Assembly: GCA_964541075.1 (NCBI GenBank)
Contig: CAZIPZ010000004.1
Coordinates: 1 to 43,389 of the forward strand
Direction of reading: 5' to 3'
DNA length: 43,389 nucleotides
Source: CAZIPZ01 sp964541075
GTDB lineage: Bacteria; Acidobacteriota; Terriglobia; 20CM-2-55-15
Position 1 is the first letter of the stretch. Each line of letters starts with the position of its first letter. The notes beneath the pieces were generated by a model. It saw nothing but the letters and a program-made list of their open reading frames with translations. It did no database searches and was not told the origin of the DNA. Positions 7,528 through 14,652 of the stretch are shown here, one piece after another. The position numbers were made by a program, and so were the translations under genes.

Positions 7528-8331
7528 ATGTCTTACCGCGGGAACAAATTCGTGAAGGCTGTCCTTGCCGGATTTTCCGTCTGTCTTGCGGCCTTGATTG
7601 CAAGCGCCTACGCGTCCAACCGGCTCGATTTCATTGACGGTCCGCCCGAAGCGGAGTTCCAAATCGCCCGTGTGAAGTATCCAACATTTGGTGGAGGAGG
7701 TTCCCACGGTTATATCCAGCCATGGTGGGCTATCGACTATCCCCTCGCGGAGGAGCATTTCATCCCTGCATTGCGCCGGCTCACCAATCTTTGGGTTGCG
7801 GACGACAGCCGTCATCTCGAGCTCATGGATGATCGCATTTTCGACTATCCCTTTCTCTTTATGCAGCAGCCCGGACGGGGAAACTGGCGTCCGACCAACC
7901 AGGAAGCAGCGCGCCTCAGAGAACACTTACTTCGCGGAGGATTCCTGCTCGTTGACGATCTTCATGGCGAGTATGACTGGTCCGTATTCGAAGCGGCTAT
8001 GCGTCGCGTTTTCCCGGACCGGCCGATCGTTGAGATTCCGCAGGACGATCCGTTGCTTCACGTCTTTTTTGATCTCGATGAACGGATACAGATCCCTGGG
8101 GAACGCCACTTGCGAATGGGACGAGACGGACAAACGGTGGCGCGAATGGAAGGAACTCCGCACTGGCGTGGTGTGTACGATGATCAAAAGCGTCTCATGG
8201 TTGCGATCAACTTCAACATGGACATGGGCGACGCGTGGGAGCATGCAGACGATCCGTACTATCCCGTTCCGATGACGGCGCTTGCTTATCGACTCGGTGT
8301 GAATTACGTCATTTACGCAATGACCCACTGA
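7528..8331 (+). CDS. Secreted DUF4159-domain protein
   Basis: The protein has 267 residues. Residues 1-29 look like a signal peptide: a short basic start, a hydrophobic core AVLAGFSVCLAALIA, and a cleavage site after SAYA. The mature part matches my memory of DUF4159, whose fold resembles class I glutamine amidotransferases. Typical segments are ARVKYPTFGGGGSHGY near the start, FDYPFLFMQQPG, LLRGGFLLVDDLHGEYDW, and a C-terminal AYRLGVNYVIYAMTH. The family is found in Planctomycetes, Acidobacteria and Myxococcota, often beside MoxR/VWA-type genes, which are absent here. Its function is unknown. A TAGAAT at 7505-7510 could be a -10 box, but I see no good -35. No strong ribosome binding site precedes the ATG. 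Confidence 0.85.
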   Translation: MSYRGNKFVKAVLAGFSVCLAALIASAYASNRLDFIDGPPEAEFQIARVKYPTFGGGGSHGYIQPWWAIDYPLAEEHFIPALRRLTNLWVADDSRHLELMDDRIFDYPFLFMQQPGRGNWRPTNQEAARLREHLLRGGFLLVDDLHGEYDWSVFEAAMRRVFPDRPIVEIPQDDPLLHVFFDLDERIQIPGERHLRMGRDGQTVARMEGTPHWRGVYDDQKRLMVAINFNMDMGDAWEHADDPYYPVPMTALAYRLGVNYVIYAMTH

Positions 8332-8337
8332 TTCGAG

Positions 8338-8379
8338 CAAAAAAACAGGTGCGTCGCCTCTCGGGAAGACGCCGCACCC
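8338..8379 (-). terminator. Rho-independent terminator of the minus-strand envelope-gene trio
   Basis: On the minus strand, GGTGCG (8378-8373) pairs with CGCACC (8353-8348), with further partial pairing inside. A run of seven T (8345-8339) follows. It lies 24 bases past the stop at 8404 and so ends the transcript of the three genes from 10090. The plus strand has no T-run here, so it probably does not serve the DUF4159 gene. Confidence 0.75.
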
Positions 8380-8403
8380 TCGATCGAGAAGAGATAAAGA
8401 GAC

Positions 8404-9039
8404 TTAGATCTCTACAGGATTCGCAAGCGTAAAGCTCAAGCGAGTCTCAGGCGGATAGTGAAGGTCCTTGCCTTTCGTCGCCAGGACAGTCCCGGTTCCT
8501 GCGCCGCCGCCAACCAGGGCTCCGACTCCCGCTCCTTTTTTGCCGCCCGCGATTGCCCCGATCGCAGCGCCAATTCCCGTCCCTCCTGCAATAATACCGG
8601 CGTCACGCTTCTTTGTGGCTTCAGCAGCGGCGACGAACGATTTGGTCGATATCTCGACGTCCTCATCACTGCGAAGTATATGAGTCAGGATCAAATTGAT
8701 GCTGGCTCGGCCTTTGACTCTTCCGGATTCGACGGCGTCGACCACGCGGCCGCGAACCTTGGTTCCTTTTTCAAGCACCATCTTGCCGTCCACGATCACG
8801 GGTTCAGCCAGACTGGCCATGAACTGATCGCCCGGCGAACTCTTCTCCGTGCTGACGCCGTCGATCAACGACACGCGTATGCGCGAACCCGCCGGAATCG
8901 TAACCTTCGAGGCAGGTTTAAATGAATCTAACAAACCATGCTTTGAATCGGTCGCAGCACTCTCAGACGATTCGGCGCTGCAACCGACTGTTCCAAACAG
9001 CAGTGCGGAGACGATCAACAGGTAAAAGATGCTCTTCAT
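8404..9039 (-). CDS. Glycine-zipper lipoprotein with a VirB10-like beta segment
   Basis: The 211-residue product starts at the ATG at 9039, chosen because AAGGAG lies just before it and a lipoprotein signal follows. The signal is MKSIFYLLIVSALLFGTVGC, with C20 as the lipidation site. Residues 45-120 contain PAGSRIRVSLIDGVSTEKS, GDQFMASLAEPV and EKGTKVRGRVVDAVESGR, a beta-rich pattern like that in TrbI/VirB10-type and related envelope proteins. A glycine-zipper stretch follows at about 150-185 (GIIAGGTGIGAAIGAIAGGK). Glycine zippers usually insert in or pack against membranes. It is the last gene of a trio ending in a clear terminator. Likely an outer-membrane-anchored envelope protein; function unknown. 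Confidence 0.8.
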   Translation of the reverse strand: MKSIFYLLIVSALLFGTVGCSAESSESAATDSKHGLLDSFKPASKVTIPAGSRIRVSLIDGVSTEKSSPGDQFMASLAEPVIVDGKMVLEKGTKVRGRVVDAVESGRVKGRASINLILTHILRSDEDVEISTKSFVAAAEATKKRDAGIIAGGTGIGAAIGAIAGGKKGAGVGALVGGGAGTGTVLATKGKDLHYPPETRLSFTLANPVEI

Positions 9040-9040
9040 T

Positions 9041-9226
9041 TCAATTCTCCTTAAACCAGCGTTGCGCGGTGTCTCGAGCGCGTGCGAAAGCTGTTTTACG
9101 TTTTTTAGACCGTCCTTCTTGTTTCTCTTCCGGTTCCGTTGGTTCACGATCCACTCCTGCCTCGTCCGGAGGAGGGTTTTCGCTCTTGCCGGCAATTGCG
9201 TTAAGGGAGGTCCATCGAATTCGCAT
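9041..9226 (-). CDS. Small charged hypothetical protein (61 aa) filling the gap between two envelope genes
   Basis: The ATG at 9226 directly follows the TAA of the upstream gene, with AGGAAG as ribosome binding site. The TGA at 9041-9043 ends one base before the next ATG. The frame therefore fills the gap between its neighbours exactly, which is unlikely for a chance ORF. The product begins MRIRWTSLNAIAGKSENPPP. It has an acidic/proline-rich middle (EPTEPEEKQEG), then a basic tail (RSKKRKTAFARARDTAQRWF). No membrane segment or known domain is visible; it is probably disordered. It could be a translational-coupling spacer or a small partner of the envelope proteins. Confidence 0.5.
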   Translation of the reverse strand: MRIRWTSLNAIAGKSENPPPDEAGVDREPTEPEEKQEGRSKKRKTAFARARDTAQRWFKEN

Positions 9227-10090
9227 TTACTTCCTCAATCCGATTAGCAGTTGCATCTGGGCGCCGCTGGATATTTCGAAATTCTTGCTGCGCGACGTGA
9301 TCACGGTGTCATTGCTCATGTGTGAAAAGAGTTCGAGCGATTGACGGGACCCGCCCGCGCTAACCACTTCACCGCTACCCACTTTGTAGAGTTGGTCGCC
9401 CGACGGCAGTCCAAAGCTCTGCTCCAGCGCCGAGGATGTGTGCGTGTCCGCGGCCACCACCGTGGGCATGCTCATGAGCGCAGCATTCGAAGTCCCACTC
9501 GTTCGAAGCACCTGCCTTGAAAGGATTGCATCAGTCGAAGCCGCAACGCCCGTAGCGACAGCGGCCGATTGACCAGTCACATCGCCCAAACCGCCCAGCA
9601 ATCCGGAACCGGAGGATGCAATGCTTCCGGAAGGAACTGCAGCACCCATCATCGGGCTATCGGCCTGAGCAACGGTCTCGTTATAGCGATGCGCCGCGCT
9701 GACGTAAGACACCGACTGGAGCGCGATCGAAAGTTGTTGAGAGGGCCCGCCCTGGACACCAGGCGACATCCATTCAATAAGCATCATCGATTGCGCCCCG
9801 CTGTCCGTCCCTTTGCCTTCAATCCGTTTGACGTCACGAACGACGCCTATAATCGTAGAGCCGCGTTTCATGACCACTCTGCCGTTGGATCTCATGTCCT
9901 CTTTGAGCTTCAGAGAAATCTGATCCCCGGGCTTAGTCTCGCCCGGATTAAGTTTGCCTTTCGTCAACTCCGCCGAAACGTGGGTAGCTGAACTGGCGCT
10001 GCCTGCAACTTGCGCGCCGGCGTTAAAACCCATCAAGCCAGCGAGGAAAACCGAACCAAACGCATGCAATGGGACGGATTTAAAATTCAT
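9227..10090 (-). CDS. Secreted protein with a VirB10-like beta segment, unknown function
   Basis: The 287-residue product starts at the ATG at 10090, which has GGAGGG in front. A signal peptide is visible (MNFKSVPLHAFGSVFLAGLMGFNAGAQVAG, cleavage near residue 27). Residues about 40-100 (GETKPGDQISLKLKEDMRS, then VVMKRGSTIIGVVRDVKRIE) match in pattern the segment GDQ...GTKVRGRVVDA of the lipoprotein two genes downstream. The two therefore look distantly related. The rest is rich in serine, alanine and glycine, with a C-terminal beta-like end (SSGAQMQLLIGLRK). It heads a three-gene transcript. The 216 bases upstream to the divergent gene must hold both promoters, but I found no convincing -35/-10 pair. 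Confidence 0.75.
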   Translation of the reverse strand: MNFKSVPLHAFGSVFLAGLMGFNAGAQVAGSASSATHVSAELTKGKLNPGETKPGDQISLKLKEDMRSNGRVVMKRGSTIIGVVRDVKRIEGKGTDSGAQSMMLIEWMSPGVQGGPSQQLSIALQSVSYVSAAHRYNETVAQADSPMMGAAVPSGSIASSGSGLLGGLGDVTGQSAAVATGVAASTDAILSRQVLRTSGTSNAALMSMPTVVAADTHTSSALEQSFGLPSGDQLYKVGSGEVVSAGGSRQSLELFSHMSNDTVITSRSKNFEISSGAQMQLLIGLRK

Positions 10091-10306
10091 GTCTTTCCCT
10101 CCATAGAATGAACGTCTGCGGTTGCCGCACTCACTTCGATGGCAGTTATAGCAATCCGCCTGCCCAACTCGTCCGGAATACTCGAAGGACGTGGGTTTCA
10201 TGCAGTTGGGCGCAAACATTCACCTTCTGTGTAGCGTTTTGAAACCTCGATAGCCCGTGCGTTTCCACCAACTTTGTGGACCTTCGGTGATGGTACACTT
10301 CGCACC

Positions 10307-11395
10307 ATGCAAAAAATCCACGATCTCCCAACACCCTGTCTGGTGCTGGACTTGGACCGCTTCGAAGCGAATCTGGAAAGGATGAGCGTCTTCACGAAGG
10401 AACACGGCATTCATCTGCGTCCTCATGCGAAAACGCACAAATGCGCAGACATCGCGCTGCGGCAGATGAAGGAAGGCGCCGTCGGTATTTGTGTGGCGAC
10501 GATTGCCGAAGCCGAGATTATGGCGGCGCGCGGAGTCTCGGGGTTGCTGATCACCTCGGAAATGGTCGGCGAACCGAAAGTATCGAGACTAATGGATGTG
10601 GTCTGCGCCTTACCTGACACGATGGTGGTCATCGACGACGAGCAAAACGCAACCGACCTTCAGAACGCGGCCATGCGTAAGGGCGTCACGCTATCCGTGC
10701 TCCTCGATCTCGACGTTGGGCAAAAAAGAACCGGTGTGACGTCCGCCGAAGCCGCCCGACTGGCGGATGCGATTGGCAATATGAAAAACCTGGCGCTGAA
10801 GGGCATCTGCGCTTACGCCGGTCACACGGCCCACATAGCGAGTTTTGATCAGCGCAGTCTCCAGTCCCGCCGTGCAATGGAGCAAGCGGTATCCACCAGG
10901 GATTTGCTACGCCGCAATGGTCACAACATGGAGATCCTGTCGGGATCGAGCACAGGGACGTACAACATCGACTCGCATATCCCTGGTGTTACGGAGCTTC
11001 AGGCAGGATCGTATGTGTTCATGGACGTGGAATACCAACGCGCCGGCTGCGAAGATTTCGCCCCGGCCCTGTGTGTTCTCTCGTCCGTCATACATCGATC
11101 AAACGAAAAGGTCATCGTCGATGCCGGTCTCAAGGCATTCGCAACCGACCGCACTTTCGGTCCGGAACTCCTGGAGCAGGGAGGCATCGTGTACGAATTC
11201 GCGGGCGACGAACATGGCAAGCTCCTCATTTTCGACGACTCGCGCCCAATCAGGCTCGGAGACAAGTTGCGTTTCATCGTCCCTCATTGCGATCCTACCG
11301 TAAACCTGTACGACAGGATTTTTTGCGTCAGGGGAGAAGCAGTCGAAGGAGCGTGGTCCATCATGGATCGAGGAGGAGGTCGGACCTATTTTTGA
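10307..11395 (+). CDS. PLP-dependent D-threonine aldolase / D-serine dehydratase-like enzyme
   Basis: The 362-residue protein has the fold-type III (alanine-racemase-like) barrel followed by the D-serine dehydratase-like C-terminal domain. The PLP lysine is K42 in HLRPHAKTHKCADIA, the family signature. The metal site near the C-terminus is H327-C328-D329 in VPHCDPTVNLYD. In D-threonine aldolases the His and Asp of HCDP bind the divalent metal, whereas D-serine dehydratases usually show HxC, so aldolase-type chemistry (D-threonine or other beta-hydroxy-D-amino acids to glycine plus an aldehyde) is favoured. I chose the ATG at 10307 over an in-frame TTG at 10274 because family members begin just before DLPTPCLVLD. 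It is monocistronic and convergent with the HAD-HerA gene. Substrate is inferred. Confidence 0.88.
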   Translation: MQKIHDLPTPCLVLDLDRFEANLERMSVFTKEHGIHLRPHAKTHKCADIALRQMKEGAVGICVATIAEAEIMAARGVSGLLITSEMVGEPKVSRLMDVVCALPDTMVVIDDEQNATDLQNAAMRKGVTLSVLLDLDVGQKRTGVTSAEAARLADAIGNMKNLALKGICAYAGHTAHIASFDQRSLQSRRAMEQAVSTRDLLRRNGHNMEILSGSSTGTYNIDSHIPGVTELQAGSYVFMDVEYQRAGCEDFAPALCVLSSVIHRSNEKVIVDAGLKAFATDRTFGPELLEQGGIVYEFAGDEHGKLLIFDDSRPIRLGDKLRFIVPHCDPTVNLYDRIFCVRGEAVEGAWSIMDRGGGRTYF

Positions 11396-11417
11396 CCGGC
11401 CGGTTCGCAGTTTCTTC

Positions 11418-13124
11418 TCACGCGGCAAGAATGTATCGTCGCTCGATTTCGGCTCGAATACGGCCCCGGCTCTCTTCAGGAGACAAAGCGCTTTCGCGAA
11501 TCCGGTCGGCTTCGGCTGCAAGCTCAGGGTCTTTGATGACGTCGCGAAACCACACAGAAAAGTCGCCTTGCATCAAGTGGTATATCCAGGTTTCGTCGTC
11601 AACTCCGTCAGCCACCTGAAGAAACATTGCGAGATTCTGAACCTTCAAATTGAGTTTTCGTTCAGGTCCCTTGAAATAGAAACACAACTCCGGCGCAAGA
11701 TTTCCCTCGGCGTACTTTCTGCGGTGCCTTCTGCGCTGGGACTTCGGAGCGATCGTCTGAAACCAGAACGGGCTCTCACCTGCGCGACGGAGCCATGCAA
11801 TGGCTTCGCCAGGACCGAGCGTGACGCGTTTGACCTTTGGAGCGCGATCACCCACAGCCTTGGTGAAGGTTTTGATCGTCTCCTCCGGCTTGTCACCGAT
11901 CGCAATAACAGCATCGATCTGTGAAAGCAGTTCCGGAGATATGCGATCAGGTTCCAACGTAATGATCATCAAGCAACAAAACTTCATGGGTAGAGTGAGC
12001 CCGGCTGCCTCCCAGCCCGATGGAAGCACGTGGTGGCCTTCATCAATGATGATCCAGTGTGGTCTCCCAGTTTTTGCGCGCAGTTCGCAGAGACGGAGCA
12101 GCAACGTCTCGAAGAATCCGGGGCGTTCATCCATGTCCACGCCGATCATATTCACGATGGCGCTCTGCTCTGACGCTGAAATCAGGTCCATCACTTCATT
12201 CACGCTGGGAGCGCTCTTCTCGTCACCCAACACCACCGCACCTTCAAACGTGGAGTAGTCGCCTTCAGGATCGATGACGACAAATTGGTATTGAAGCTCG
12301 CACAGACCCTCAAGAAAGCTTGTGGCAAGCGTCGACTTTCCGCTGCCGGACGTTCCCGCGACCAGAACATTGGCGCCGTATGACTTGATAGCGACGTCGC
12401 TTCCATCTGAACCTTTACCGAGGTTTACGACGTGTTTCAACCGGTGCTCCAGTTCGCTGAGGTCGGTTTTGAGGAGAAGCTGAATCAACTCGATGACGCC
12501 CTGACCGTGCCCGCTCGGGGTAATCCAATCGACACGCTCTTTCAAGGAGTCCAGTGCGTTCGAAACGGCGACAGAGCATTCACAGATGCCGAGAAAAGCA
12601 TGATCATTTTCCGCATCGCCGACGCCCACAACGTTGTGCCTCGAGATCCCAAGTTCGGACAAGGCTGCGTTCAACCCGGTCGCTTTATTCACGCCGGAAG
12701 GAAGAACCATGACCGCGCCTTTGTTGAAGATGACCTGGAGTTCGAGCCCGAAGTCGCGAATGGTTTCCAACGCCACGGTCTCATAAGGTTCCCACGTGGC
12801 GACTATGGCTTTTCCAACGGAAACTCGAGCTGCACCACGAGCGCTCAGTTCCCGTGCGAATTCCGGCGGCGGCGCCTGGGCCAGCAGGCGCTCCTCACGT
12901 GTGGATGGCCGGTAGAGAAGCGCGCCATTTTCGGCAACAACCCGATCGAAAAGGTCCAACCTCGGGAAAACGCGCATGAGGTCGTCGAGCTCACGCCCAG
13001 TAACAAGGACGACTTTGCGGCCCGATTCTCGAAGCCGGGTCAGCGCATCAATGGTGGGTTCATCAACTGCCCCGTGAAGGGCTATCGTGCCGTCGTAATC
13101 GCACGCCAGAACGTGATATCGCAT
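11418..13124 (-). CDS. HAD-IIB phosphatase fused to a HerA/DUF87-like ATPase
   Basis: This is a 568-residue fusion. Residues 1-215 are a Cof-type HAD phosphatase: DYDGT (nucleophile D9, acid D11), VTGRE, and the motif IV segment GVGDAENDHAFLG near 167. Residues about 225-450 are a P-loop ATPase with Walker A AGTSGSGKST (256-265), the HerA/DUF87-like segment IDPEGDY (284-290), and Walker B WIIIDEGHH (357-365). The last about 110 residues, beginning near LCFYFKGPERKLNLKVQN, form a helical domain I cannot name. All catalytic residues I checked are present in both enzymes, so both may be active. HerA-like ATPases translocate DNA or protein; HAD-IIB enzymes dephosphorylate sugars or nucleotides. 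The link is unknown. The start lies 41 bases from the divergent HAD-IA gene. Confidence 0.88.
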   Translation of the reverse strand: MRYHVLACDYDGTIALHGAVDEPTIDALTRLRESGRKVVLVTGRELDDLMRVFPRLDLFDRVVAENGALLYRPSTREERLLAQAPPPEFARELSARGAARVSVGKAIVATWEPYETVALETIRDFGLELQVIFNKGAVMVLPSGVNKATGLNAALSELGISRHNVVGVGDAENDHAFLGICECSVAVSNALDSLKERVDWITPSGHGQGVIELIQLLLKTDLSELEHRLKHVVNLGKGSDGSDVAIKSYGANVLVAGTSGSGKSTLATSFLEGLCELQYQFVVIDPEGDYSTFEGAVVLGDEKSAPSVNEVMDLISASEQSAIVNMIGVDMDERPGFFETLLLRLCELRAKTGRPHWIIIDEGHHVLPSGWEAAGLTLPMKFCCLMIITLEPDRISPELLSQIDAVIAIGDKPEETIKTFTKAVGDRAPKVKRVTLGPGEAIAWLRRAGESPFWFQTIAPKSQRRRHRRKYAEGNLAPELCFYFKGPERKLNLKVQNLAMFLQVADGVDDETWIYHLMQGDFSVWFRDVIKDPELAAEADRIRESALSPEESRGRIRAEIERRYILAA

Positions 13125-13165
13125 GGGATTTAGTAGTGCAAGTCTTGTTCCACGGCGCTACCTTA

Positions 13166-13912
13166 ATGAACATGGTGAAGGCTGTGTTGTTCGACCTTGA
13201 TGACACTTTGTTCGATCACAAGCATGCGGCCCGGAGCGTATTGGAAGACTTGAGATCGCGTTGCGCAAGCCTGAGAACACGGTCCATGGAAGACCTGGAA
13301 AGAGAGGACTTTAGGCTTCTCGCCGAGAAACATGAACTTGTCCTGGCCGGATCCCTGACGCTGCACGACGCACGGGTCTTGCGCCTTAGATCATTGTTTG
13401 AATTTTGTGGAGAAAGTTTAACTGAAAGCGCTCTGAGGGATCTGGCAGCAAGGCGTATGACGGTCTACAAAAACTCGCGGCGCGCGGCGCCCGGCGCGAT
13501 TCCACTTCTGGAATGCCTGCGGGCGGAAGTCAGAATCGCCGTCGTGACAAACAACCTGGCTTCCGAGCAGCGTGACAAATTGTCTGCTTGTGGACTCGAT
13601 TCGCTGATCGACGAGTTAATCACATCCGAGGAAGTGGGCGCGGCCAAACCGTCGCGAGAAATCTTTCGTGCGGCGCTGGATCGACTCGAATGTCAGCCAA
13701 TCGATGCGGTGATGGTCGGAGACTCGTGGACCGTAGATGTTGTTGGCGCGATGAACGCGGGAATCCGGCCCGTTTGGTTTAATCGAACCGGAGAGAGTCA
13801 ACCTTCCGGATTCTCTGTCGCTGAAATCCGATCCCTCGAACCTGCGAATGAGGTCGCCGCGATACTTAGATCTCCAGAAAGATTCTCGCCGGTTCCTCAA
13901 TCACATCTTTGA
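13166..13912 (+). CDS. HAD-IA family hydrolase (phosphatase)
   Basis: This is a haloacid-dehalogenase phosphatase of about 248 residues. Motif I is FDLDDTLFDHK near the N-terminus, with the nucleophile and acid Asp. Motif II is VVTNN. Motif III is the lysine in EEVGAAKPSREIF, and motif IV is VMVGDSWTVDVVGAMNAG. The helical cap between motifs I and II makes it class I (HAD-IA), like pyrimidine nucleotidases and YjjG/HAD-IA enzymes. The start is uncertain: an ATG at 13166, one at 13172, or a GTG at 13136 are all in frame, and none has a clear ribosome binding site. It is divergent from the HAD-HerA fusion. Its last 47 bases overlap the opposite-strand E2 gene. The substrate cannot be read from sequence. 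Confidence 0.87.
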   Translation: MNMVKAVLFDLDDTLFDHKHAARSVLEDLRSRCASLRTRSMEDLEREDFRLLAEKHELVLAGSLTLHDARVLRLRSLFEFCGESLTESALRDLAARRMTVYKNSRRAAPGAIPLLECLRAEVRIAVVTNNLASEQRDKLSACGLDSLIDELITSEEVGAAKPSREIFRAALDRLECQPIDAVMVGDSWTVDVVGAMNAGIRPVWFNRTGESQPSGFSVAEIRSLEPANEVAAILRSPERFSPVPQSHL

Positions 13913-14642
13913 CGCGCTTAAGGAACGTCACCGCTTCACGCCCATCCACAATGCGGTGGTCATAACCGAGGGCCACATACATCATCGGCCGTATCACCAC
14001 GGCGCCTTGCCGGGCGACGGGTCTTTCTTCGATCACATGAAGACCTAAAACTCCGCTTTGCGGAGGATTGACGATGGGAGTCGACAGCATTGATCCATAA
14101 ATTCCGCCGTTGCTGATAGTGAACGTGCCTCCTTGAATCTCGACAACCTTCAGACGATTGGCCTGGGCGCGATCTGCAAAATCCAAAATGGCCCTTTCGA
14201 TTTCTGCAAAAGTCATCGTCTCGGCATTTCGCAATACGGGAACAACCAACCCCTTCCCGCCTCCGAGGGCAATTCCGATATCGTAGTAGTTTCGATAAAC
14301 GATATCGCTGCCGCGAATCTCAGCGTTGATTTGAGGAACCAGTCGCAGCGCCTCGATCGACGCTTTCACAAAGAACGATGTATAGCCGAGTTTGACGCCA
14401 TGCGTCTTTTTAAACGCGTCCTGATGCTTTTGGTGCAATGCGATGACGGCGGACATGTCGATCTCATTGAACGTCGTCAACAGCGCAGCGTTTTTTTGGG
14501 CTTCGACCAACCGCTCCGCAATCCGCTTGCGGATAGGGGTCATGGGCACAACCTGCTCCTCACGCGACGCCGAAGAGGCTTGAGGCTGAAGGGAGTCAAC
14601 CCGTTCACGCCCGCCTGTCGTCGGATTAGGTTCGCTCGCCAT
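13866..14642 (-). CDS. sucB: 2-oxoglutarate dehydrogenase E2 catalytic domain without lipoyl domain
   Basis: The 258-residue protein corresponds to the C-terminal acyltransferase domain of dihydrolipoyl succinyltransferase. Visible are VPMTPIRKRIAERLVEAQ (33-50), FNEIDMSAV, NGGIYGSMLSTPIVNPPQSGVLGLH, and the active-site H229 and D233 in ALGYDHRIVDGREAVTF. A normal E2 has about 400 residues with an N-terminal lipoyl domain and an E1/E3-binding domain. Here only about 32 disordered residues precede the catalytic core. The ATG at 14642 follows AAGGA, 10 bases after the sucA stop, so nothing has been lost upstream by a nearby frameshift. The complex would need lipoyl groups from another protein, as actinobacterial OdhA is known to use AceF. 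The 3' end overlaps the convergent HAD gene by 47 bases. Confidence 0.9.
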   Translation of the reverse strand: MASEPNPTTGGRERVDSLQPQASSASREEQVVPMTPIRKRIAERLVEAQKNAALLTTFNEIDMSAVIALHQKHQDAFKKTHGVKLGYTSFFVKASIEALRLVPQINAEIRGSDIVYRNYYDIGIALGGGKGLVVPVLRNAETMTFAEIERAILDFADRAQANRLKVVEIQGGTFTISNGGIYGSMLSTPIVNPPQSGVLGLHVIEERPVARQGAVVIRPMMYVALGYDHRIVDGREAVTFLKRVKDVIEEPARIFLEI

Positions 14643-14652
14643 AGTCGTTTCC

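Noticed and set aside
10091..10306. Promoters between the divergent genes
   Set aside because: TATAAC (minus, 10150-10145) and TACACT (plus) are -10-like, but no -35 at the right distance could be found, so no promoter was listed.
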